Shown here one piece after another: positions 32,132-38,424 of a stretch of DNA of 38,424 nucleotides (positions are counted from its first letter, which is position 1; each line of letters opens with the position of its first letter). The notes under the pieces are model-generated. The model was not told the DNA's origin, did no database searches, and saw only the letters and a list, made by a program, of their open reading frames with translations. Both the position numbers and the translations under genes were made by a program. The DNA is from JANRLJ01 sp034437895. Its GTDB lineage: Bacteria > Chloroflexota > Anaerolineae > Aggregatilineales > Phototrophicaceae. The stretch is taken from positions 1 to 38,424 of the forward strand of contig DAOTTO010000495.1 of assembly GCA_034437895.1 (NCBI GenBank), in the 5' to 3' direction.

Positions 32132-34609
32132 ATGGCAACATCGGCTGGACTCAATACGAGGCAACCCTCTTCGACTTCTCCTATAAAACGATTCTCAAGC
32201 GCGTGGCGAGCGTTTTTCGCGCCGGATGATTTAATCGCGTTGGTGATCGTCACAATTCTGCTGCTGATGCCCGCGCTGGCGCTGGCTCGTGCGGATCTTC
32301 CGGTATCGCAGCGTGTCATTCTTCCAGTGACGGTCATGAGTGCTGTGCTAGGCTTACTTCTCTCGCGCAGCCAATTCAGCGAATTTCTGGCGCTCATCAT
32401 CAGCGCGACCTATGGCGTGTGTCTGGTCGTCATGATTACGGCGCTCACGCAGTTTGGCAGCCTCGGCACGGGTGTGTATGAAGTGTTTGTCCGCACAGTA
32501 ACGTGGATGGTGGATGCGACCTCTGGTGGTATCAATCAGGACGATATGGTTTTTACGCTTTTAGTGGCGACTCTGTTTTGGTTTTTGGGCTATAACGCTT
32601 CATGGCATGTCTTTAGGATTGATCGTGTATGGCGGGTCATCTTTCCGCCGGGATTGATTCTGGTCAGCAACGCCGTTTTTTACAGTGGCGATGCCAATCT
32701 GGATATTTATCTCGCCATTTTTATGTTCATGGCGCTGCTGCTGATCGTGCGCTCAAATTTAGATGCGCGTGAGTGGGATTGGTATCTCAACGGCATCCGC
32801 TCACCGCGTCATTTGCGCGGTCAATTTCTGCGCGTGGGTGCGGTACTGGGGCTGGCGACTCTGCTCCTCGCATGGAACGCGCCAGATGATGACTTACAAG
32901 ATCGCCTGAGTACTTTTCGGGATAGCTTTCAGGAATTTTTACAAGCTGAACCACTGCAACAACTCAGCGAATTCTGGAATCGGTTATTTTCCCCAATTGA
33001 AGCGCAAGGACCCACCACCGCTGATTACTACGGCGGCGATTCGCTCGAACTGGGCGGTGCAATTCAGCTTGGTGATCAAACCGTTTTTCTGGTAGATGTC
33101 GATCAAGGCCCACGCTATTATTGGCGCTCGCGGATATTCGACACTTATGAAACAGGGCGCTGGACATCGGCAGCCGATACACGCCTGACGGATGGCGAAT
33201 CACCGCTGGATGTAACTTATGTGCAAGATAATGCCCGGACACCTGTATTCCAAGAATTCACGGTTGCTCTGAATGCGACACGCTTGATTTACACCGCACC
33301 TCAGCCCGTTCAGATTGATCTGCCGACGCGCACCGACTTACGTTATGTGCCGAGCGCCGAGGATGCCAACCGGACGATGAATGTCTCGGTGATTCGTCCG
33401 CTTCAAGTGATTCGCCGGGGCGAAACGTATACCGCGACCAGCCTCATCAGTACCGCAAACGCCGATCAACTCCGCGCCGCCAGTTTGGATTATCCTGAAT
33501 GGATTCAGGCGCTTTACTTGTATGTATCGCAGTCGGTCACGCCGCGCACCCGCGCCCTCGCAGATCAAATCGTCACGGAAGCCGGCGCAGTTACGCCATA
33601 TGACAAAGCCAAAGCCATCGAAAGCTGGCTGAGAATCAACATTATCTATAATGAGACGATCCCACAGCCGCCGGATGGACAAGACCCGGTAGATTGGGTG
33701 TTGTTTGATTTTCAGCAGGGCTATTGCAATTATTATGCGTCCGCCATGATTATGATGCTGCGCCATCTGGATATTCCGGCACGGATGGCAGCAGGCTTCG
33801 CGCAGGGAAAATGGGATGCCGAGCAAGGTGCGTATACCGTCACCGAGCGCGACGCGCATACGTGGGTCGAGGTCTATTTCCCCGGTTATGGCTGGGTGGA
33901 GTTCGAGCCAACCGCCGCGCAAGCACCCCTCAACCGCGAGGGCGATAATAATTTCGACCCACAAGCTCCCGCGCCACAACAAGCCACTGCAACCCCTGCG
34001 CCTACAGCGACACCGTTGCCAACAAGCACACCGAATTTTTCGCCTACGCCGCCCACGCCCGATAATCAGAATAACAATATCATCCCGCCCACACCGACGC
34101 TCACGCCGACTTTTACGCCCTCACCAACGGCGACACCCGTCATCATCCCGACTCAGCCGCCCCCGTTGACCCCGCAATCGCAAAGCGCGTTTGATTTCAT
34201 CCTGCCCGCGATTGGGTTAGCCCTGCTTGGACTGCTGCTGCTGGCGGTCATCATTGGGTTGTTCACCTTTGTGTATTGGTGGTGGGAATGGCGCGGTATG
34301 AAAGGATTAAGCCCTGTTATACGGGCTTATGCGCGGTTAGAGCGCTATATCGGCTTGATCGGGATTAATTTGAGGCCACAGCAAACGCCAGAAGAACGCC
34401 GCCGTCAGATCATCAAAGGTGTTCCGCAAGCCGAGCGTCCCGTCACAGCGATTACACGCCTTTACACGGCGGAACGCTACGGACCCGGATCAAAACATCC
34501 CGCCGAAGGCCATCGCAACAAGCAAATTGCGGACGAAGCATGGTCGGGAGCGCGCAAAAATATCTTAAGGCGCTGGCTGCGTCGCTTTATGTTCTGGCGG
34601 CGAAATTAA
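32132..34609 (+). CDS. Membrane protein with transglutaminase-like core and DUF4129-like tail
   Basis: 825 aa. N-terminal cytosolic stretch, then about six to seven membrane helices (about 33-255, similar to DUF3488 proteins), a large outside domain with a transglutaminase-like cysteine protease core: C532 in GYCNYYASAMIMMLRH, H576 in RDAHTWVEVYFP and E592 in GWVEFEPTAA in the place of the usual Asp. A Pro/Thr-rich linker (about 610-680) is followed by one membrane helix (about 688-715) and a cytosolic DUF4129-like tail. Family members are cell-envelope proteases or peptidoglycan-linked enzymes; they often neighbour DUF58 and MoxR genes, which are not seen here. A hairpin in the leader may control it. 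Confidence 0.88.
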   Translation: MATSAGLNTRQPSSTSPIKRFSSAWRAFFAPDDLIALVIVTILLLMPALALARADLPVSQRVILPVTVMSAVLGLLLSRSQFSEFLALIISATYGVCLVVMITALTQFGSLGTGVYEVFVRTVTWMVDATSGGINQDDMVFTLLVATLFWFLGYNASWHVFRIDRVWRVIFPPGLILVSNAVFYSGDANLDIYLAIFMFMALLLIVRSNLDAREWDWYLNGIRSPRHLRGQFLRVGAVLGLATLLLAWNAPDDDLQDRLSTFRDSFQEFLQAEPLQQLSEFWNRLFSPIEAQGPTTADYYGGDSLELGGAIQLGDQTVFLVDVDQGPRYYWRSRIFDTYETGRWTSAADTRLTDGESPLDVTYVQDNARTPVFQEFTVALNATRLIYTAPQPVQIDLPTRTDLRYVPSAEDANRTMNVSVIRPLQVIRRGETYTATSLISTANADQLRAASLDYPEWIQALYLYVSQSVTPRTRALADQIVTEAGAVTPYDKAKAIESWLRINIIYNETIPQPPDGQDPVDWVLFDFQQGYCNYYASAMIMMLRHLDIPARMAAGFAQGKWDAEQGAYTVTERDAHTWVEVYFPGYGWVEFEPTAAQAPLNREGDNNFDPQAPAPQQATATPAPTATPLPTSTPNFSPTPPTPDNQNNNIIPPTPTLTPTFTPSPTATPVIIPTQPPPLTPQSQSAFDFILPAIGLALLGLLLLAVIIGLFTFVYWWWEWRGMKGLSPVIRAYARLERYIGLIGINLRPQQTPEERRRQIIKGVPQAERPVTAITRLYTAERYGPGSKHPAEGHRNKQIADEAWSGARKNILRRWLRRFMFWRRN

Positions 34610-34623
34610 GACCAAAGATGCAC

Positions 34624-34670
34624 AAAAAAAGGAGAAAGACAGATCGTTGTGATCTCGCTTTCTCCTTTTT
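34624..34670. terminator. Bidirectional terminator between transglutaminase and RNase J genes
   Basis: GGAGAAAG (34631-34638) pairs with CTTTCTCC (34658-34665), with a second inner GATC/GATC pairing; A7 lies before and T5 after, so both directions get a U run. Confidence 0.88.
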
Positions 34671-34691
34671 AATTTGAGATTTTAGGTCTTT

Positions 34692-36347
34692 TTAACGCTC
34701 GTTAATGACGCTAAATACCATCGGACGACGTTTTGTCTCGTTATAGAGAATACGCGCCACATTTTCCTGAACCTTTTCGCGCAGTCTACCGTTGCTGCCA
34801 TTGCTGCTCGTGAGGGTTTCTTGGATCACGTCTTTGACTTGTATCAATAAATCATCCGAATCGCGCAAGTAGATAAACCCGCGTGAAATCACTTCCGGTT
34901 CGCCCATAAGTTCCCGTGTCTTGGCGTTGATATTGATCGCCACCAAAAGAAATCCATCTTTTGAAAGGACTTCCCGATCTCGCATCACAACTCGCCCCAC
35001 ATCCCCCACACTGCTGCCATCGACAAACACGTATTCACCCGGAACACGCTCCGCCAGATGAATCCCATATTTATCAATTTCGATCACCTGCCCGTTTTCG
35101 ACAACGAAGATATTCTCCTTCGGGATGCCGGATTGAATGGCAATTTTAGAGTGTTCGTGCAGATGGCGCAGTTCACCATGAATCGGTAGCAAATACTTAG
35201 GACGCACAAGGTTAATCAACAGCCGCATTTCCTCTTGCCGCGCATGACCAGAGACATGTACTTGGGCAATCGGGTCATAAACGACATTCGCGCCTTTTTG
35301 AAATAAGCGGTTAATCGTGCGATAGACCATTTCTTCGTTACCGGGGATTGGATGCGATGAGAGGACAATTGTATCGCCTTTTTCCACTTCCAAAGCGCGA
35401 TATTTACCGGCTGCCATACGCGACAGCACCGAAGTCGGCTCACCTTGCGAACCCGTCACCATAATGACCAGTTTATGCGGCTGGATGCTGCTCACGCGGT
35501 TGACATCAATCAGTAGATCATCGGGTAAATCTAATATCCCCAGTTGTCTTGCCACTTTGATATTTTCCGCCATACTGTGGCCGGCAATCGCAATTTTGCG
35601 CCCATGCCGTTTGGCAGCATTCGCTACCTGCTGCACCCGCGAAATCAGCGAGGCAAAAGTCGCCACCATAATGCGTCCGTTGGCTTCGCGGAAGACTTTA
35701 TCAAACGCGCCATCAATGACGGCTTCTGAAGGTGTCCAACCCGGAAAATCGGCATTCGTGCTGTCCGCCATCAGGAGTAAAACGCCGCTTTTGGCGAATT
35801 GGGCAAGTCGGGCATAATCGGGTTTTTTGCCGTCAATCGGCGTGTTGTCGAATTTGTAATCCCCACTGTGGACGATCACGCCATACGAGGTGTGAATTGC
35901 AAAGCCTACACAATCCGGGATGCTGTGGCACATGTGAAAGCTCTCGACCTTGAAGGGGCCAAGATCAATTTTATCACCTGCTCTGAAGATATTAATTGTC
36001 GTGAGATTGCTTACACGTCCTTCTTTGAGTTTACGTTCAAGAAACCCTGCCGTCAGTGGGGTAGCATAAATGGGAATATTGGGTAATGCCTCTACGACGT
36101 GGGCAGCGGCACCGATATGGTCTTCATGACCATGTGTATAAAGAATTGCATGGATTTTGAGATCTGTGCGGTTAATCAGATAGTTGAAGTCGGGGATAAT
36201 GTAATCGACACCGTGCATGTCGTTGGCGGGGAACATAATGCCTGTATCAATGATGATGGCATCATTCCCCAATTCGAATACCGTCATATTTTTGCCGATT
36301 TCCCCCAATCCACCGAGGGGGACAATCCGTAGTTTAGGTCGAGCCAT
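34692..36347 (-). CDS. rnj: Ribonuclease J
   Basis: Metallo-beta-lactamase/beta-CASP RNase with 5' to 3' exonuclease and endonuclease activity, central to mRNA decay and rRNA maturation. 551 aa from ATG 36347. Metal site H72-x-H74-x-D76-H77 in THGHEDHIGA; GDYKFDNTP, MADSTNADFPG with the later metal ligand Asp, GSQGEPTSVLSRMA and HVSGHARQEEMR of the beta-CASP part, and IHGELRHL before the C-terminal domain with KTRELMGEPEVISRGF. The length is normal and all metal ligands are present. Only one RNase J is seen. The mRNA start carries a perfect stem-loop (see findings), which may affect its own decay. Confidence 0.96.
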   Translation of the reverse strand: MARPKLRIVPLGGLGEIGKNMTVFELGNDAIIIDTGIMFPANDMHGVDYIIPDFNYLINRTDLKIHAILYTHGHEDHIGAAAHVVEALPNIPIYATPLTAGFLERKLKEGRVSNLTTINIFRAGDKIDLGPFKVESFHMCHSIPDCVGFAIHTSYGVIVHSGDYKFDNTPIDGKKPDYARLAQFAKSGVLLLMADSTNADFPGWTPSEAVIDGAFDKVFREANGRIMVATFASLISRVQQVANAAKRHGRKIAIAGHSMAENIKVARQLGILDLPDDLLIDVNRVSSIQPHKLVIMVTGSQGEPTSVLSRMAAGKYRALEVEKGDTIVLSSHPIPGNEEMVYRTINRLFQKGANVVYDPIAQVHVSGHARQEEMRLLINLVRPKYLLPIHGELRHLHEHSKIAIQSGIPKENIFVVENGQVIEIDKYGIHLAERVPGEYVFVDGSSVGDVGRVVMRDREVLSKDGFLLVAININAKTRELMGEPEVISRGFIYLRDSDDLLIQVKDVIQETLTSSNGSNGRLREKVQENVARILYNETKRRPMVFSVINER

Positions 36348-36491
36348 AGGCTAATTGCCCAGCGTGTAAAGGCACGTCAGGCTACATCCTTTCTTTAATT
36401 GAACTTACAATCGCTCCGAACAAAGCCTAGTAACAATACTTTTTGCAAACTTTTTGAACAAACGCCATAGGGCGTGAATAGGTAAATCATG

Positions 36492-36518
36492 GTTGGATAG
36501 GAGGTTATCCTATCCAAC
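36492..36518 (-). promoter_or_regulatory. Perfect 11-bp stem-loop at predicted RNase J mRNA 5' end
   Basis: GTTGGATAGGA and TCCTATCCAAC (11 pairs, loop of five) lie right after the predicted -10 box of the RNase J promoter, so they would be the first bases of the mRNA. No T run follows, so it is not a normal terminator of the upstream gene. Confidence 0.6.
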
Positions 36519-36521
36519 AGC

Positions 36522-36552
36522 ATTGTACCATAGGAATAACATTTTTCGTCAA
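36522..36552 (-). promoter_or_regulatory. Promoter of the RNase J gene
   Basis: Reading leftward, TTGACG (36552-36547), a 19-base spacer and TACAAT (36527-36522), with TGG directly before TACAAT giving an extended -10 element. The predicted start lies about 36515, 170 bases before the ATG. Confidence 0.55.
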
Positions 36553-36571
36553 CAAACGCAACTACGTTTCT

Positions 36572-38374
36572 TTAATTCTGTAAATAACGCTCACGAATGG
36601 CATCATGTACACGATTAACGACGCGCAAAACGGCCTGCGGGTTGTGCGTCCCCGGAACACCGCCCTCCTCGATAAAGGCATTCTTCAAGATTTGTCCCCA
36701 ATTGCCGGTGCTACGAAGTTTATAATCATGAATATACTGCTCAACCGTCTCCGCTTGTCTGCCTCCGGGTGGATTCAACATCCGCTGCAAGCTGGAATAC
36801 ACATCATCAATCTCACGCGGCGCGATATGAGCAATATCCGCCAAATGCTTGTGCATATAAACGCGCTTCATCTCATAAAATTCCGATAAGGTCATTTCGA
36901 CCCCAGCCGCCGTCTTAATCGGCGCATCGCTGCAATGCAGATCAGAAAGATCATGCTGACGACGAAACTCGGTTGCATCCAACGGGCCAATAATGCCCCA
37001 TAAGACTTGATCGTCATACATGGGTTCAAGATTAGCGCCATGTTTGCGGAAGTAGCTCTCGATCAGCGCATGGGTAAATTCAAAATCGGTCAATACAGCC
37101 GCTTGACGCGACGCACTGATGTTGACGGGCATTCCTGTCGCCTCTAACGTACAAATGCGCTTGCTGCTGCCAAGATCAGGCCGGACGCGCCCAATCGCAT
37201 TGTGCATCGCTGAAATCGGGCTGCCGAGGCCGTCTTCATACAACAGCGCCCGTGCCATCGCGTTCACGCGTTCTGACCGCATCAGATCGCTGTAGCGAGC
37301 GAGGCCGTCCGGTTGCAAATGAGGGCTGATGGGCATTTCTAAGTAGCGTCCAGTCACAGTCGTGCGGCGCAAATATTCGCGGGTGCACAGCAGTTCCTCA
37401 TCGCACGTCCCATTGACGAATGGTCCACCCTTTAACACGCTACATCCAGCAACCGCTGTCGCGCTCCGCAGCATCGTATAAAAGGCAAATAAGCCTAATG
37501 CTTCGCTGCGACCTGCCAGATCGAGATGAACATGGCAGGCTTGGATGCGAAAGACTTCAGTGACATTCGCATCCGGTGCAATTTGATAGCGGGACTTCGC
37601 TTCATTGAGTCGCTCTACATATTCCGGGAAATAACCATTGATCTCCACCATAAGATCAACCGCTGTACGCACTTTGGGATTATCCGTCAGCTTAAAGTCG
37701 CTCTCAGTCGGATAAGACGACATAATTGCCGTAATCAGCCCGGTCTGTTCGCTGGAAGCCACCAACGCCGACATAATGCCCTCAAGTGCACTGCGGGTGC
37801 GATGATAGCCTACACCGGGGGCTATATGCGCTTCAATCTGATATTGGCACGCTTCACGGTCAAGCTGTGGGGTTATCCCCAAGCGCCGCGCATGGAATTG
37901 ATAGGCGCTGATATACTCCTGCATCTGATCTTCCGTCGGCCCTGCCCCGTCACGATGCAGCAGCCCCAATTCAATTTCGGCACCCAATGCCCGGATTCGC
38001 GTTGTCGGCGCATCGGTTTCCTGAATATTGGTATGATTCACACTGGGATTGAGGTTATACGGCACGATGCTTTCGAGCAGAGATTTTCCGCTGCGATAAC
38101 GCGAACTGACCACGCTGCCCAGCATGTATTGATGCCCGTTGACATGCGCCATCAAGATATTGGCGGAATTTTTGTCGTGCAGATCAAACACCGACGAAAC
38201 GGGTGTCCCGATGGCATCCGCGAAAGTTTCCAGACTAAGGTCATCATCAGACGATGATTGAATCAAGTCCTGCAATTTTTCATTAAAGAGCCGCTTCTGG
38301 CGTTCAACTTCCTGCCAGGGGACAGCCGAGCTAAATTCGACTAAGGTTTCGTTGGAGGGTAGAGGTGTGTCCAT
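36572..38374 (-). CDS. GCS2-like carboxylate-amine ligase family protein
   Basis: 600 aa from ATG 38374 (a TTG at 38401 would add nine residues). The segment ALGAEIELGLL (about 131-141) resembles the nucleotide/metal-binding GAEIE motif of glutamate-cysteine ligase type 2 proteins, and VFRIQACHVHLDLAGRSEAL (about 277-297) matches the family's metal-binding His segment CHVHLD. The length exceeds usual YbdK-type ligases (about 370); both the first 110 and the last 100 residues lie outside the core. A large part of the middle (TAVAGCSVLKGGPFVNGTCD) looks like a substrate pocket. The product is probably a gamma-glutamyl amide or other peptide bond, but no substrate can be named. It has a TATAAT box at the window edge (38418-38413). 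Confidence 0.72.
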   Translation of the reverse strand: MDTPLPSNETLVEFSSAVPWQEVERQKRLFNEKLQDLIQSSSDDDLSLETFADAIGTPVSSVFDLHDKNSANILMAHVNGHQYMLGSVVSSRYRSGKSLLESIVPYNLNPSVNHTNIQETDAPTTRIRALGAEIELGLLHRDGAGPTEDQMQEYISAYQFHARRLGITPQLDREACQYQIEAHIAPGVGYHRTRSALEGIMSALVASSEQTGLITAIMSSYPTESDFKLTDNPKVRTAVDLMVEINGYFPEYVERLNEAKSRYQIAPDANVTEVFRIQACHVHLDLAGRSEALGLFAFYTMLRSATAVAGCSVLKGGPFVNGTCDEELLCTREYLRRTTVTGRYLEMPISPHLQPDGLARYSDLMRSERVNAMARALLYEDGLGSPISAMHNAIGRVRPDLGSSKRICTLEATGMPVNISASRQAAVLTDFEFTHALIESYFRKHGANLEPMYDDQVLWGIIGPLDATEFRRQHDLSDLHCSDAPIKTAAGVEMTLSEFYEMKRVYMHKHLADIAHIAPREIDDVYSSLQRMLNPPGGRQAETVEQYIHDYKLRSTGNWGQILKNAFIEEGGVPGTHNPQAVLRVVNRVHDAIRERYLQN

Positions 38375-38424
38375 AAAATAAATCTTTCGACGATGAGCCA
38401 ATTTTCCGGCTAATTATATGTCAA

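Noticed and set aside
36492..36518. Stem-loop as terminator of the GCS2-like gene
   Set aside because: No T run follows on the minus strand and a promoter lies just before it, so a leader structure fits better.
37526..38257. 243-residue open frame opposite the GCS2-like gene
   Set aside because: Shadow of the coding strand; no start signal and low-complexity His/Arg pattern typical of antisense frames.

Overview
The window reads as a piece of a chromosome from a Chloroflexota bacterium, most likely of the Anaerolineae/Phototrophicales side. This is an inference from gene content, moderate G+C and codon style: many proteins have a single N-terminal anchor, P/T-rich linkers, PD40-type propellers and long-form RmlA, and the order yqeY-pgpH-ybeY-dgkA resembles that of Gram-positive bacteria. 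No similarity search was possible. There is no prophage, transposase, CRISPR array or tRNA in view, so this is mostly ordinary chromosome with a few orphan genes and small palindromic repeats.

Layout. 1-4605 (minus): the 5' part of lipA, cut by the window edge, preceded by a translationally coupled four-gene operon: an unrecognised 258-aa protein, a secreted PD40 beta-propeller and two paralogous polytopic membrane proteins. 4758-7321 (plus): an orphan response regulator, a membrane-anchored TPR protein and an anchored beta-sandwich protein. 7332-15155 (plus): a housekeeping run of mtaB (tRNA methylthiotransferase), yqeY, pgpH (c-di-AMP phosphodiesterase type), ybeY, two tandem dgkA-type kinases, a membrane-anchored GH18-like protein and a class IV aminotransferase. 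15319-17312 (minus): a methyltransferase and an anchored surface protein. 17553-19269 (plus): two orphan secreted proteins in an AT-richer island behind a promoter whose spacer carries a C9 tract. 19355-20870 (minus): metK under a SAM-I riboswitch with an intrinsic terminator. 20937-22938: folate genes, folE (minus) divergent from folB-folK (plus). 23109-28428 (plus): a polysaccharide/dTDP-sugar block with a Wzz-type protein, a BY-kinase-type ATPase, two small membrane proteins, long-form RmlA, a HAD phosphatase and RmlB. 28630-30474: a PhyH-family dioxygenase divergent from an AraC-family regulator broken by one in-frame stop. 30495-38374: an esterase, the RNase P RNA gene rnpB, a large transglutaminase-core membrane protein, RNase J and a GCS2-like ligase.

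How the genes work together. The clearest functional groups are methionine/SAM control (riboswitch-metK), folate synthesis (GTP cyclohydrolase, dihydroneopterin aldolase, HPPK), RNA processing (RNase P RNA, RNase J, YbeY, MtaB), lipid recycling and envelope homeostasis (two DgkA-like kinases next to PgpH), and activated sugar supply for an exported polysaccharide (RmlA, RmlB, Wzz, BY-kinase).

The points I would look at first are the C9 tract inside the promoter of the two secreted orphans, the perfect 11-bp stem-loop at the predicted 5' end of the RNase J mRNA, the single nonsense codon in the AraC regulator, the two copies of a palindromic element that both lie between convergent gene ends, and the shared novel N-terminal motif of the two tandem DgkA paralogues. 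I did not find a clearly new multi-gene defence or metabolic system.
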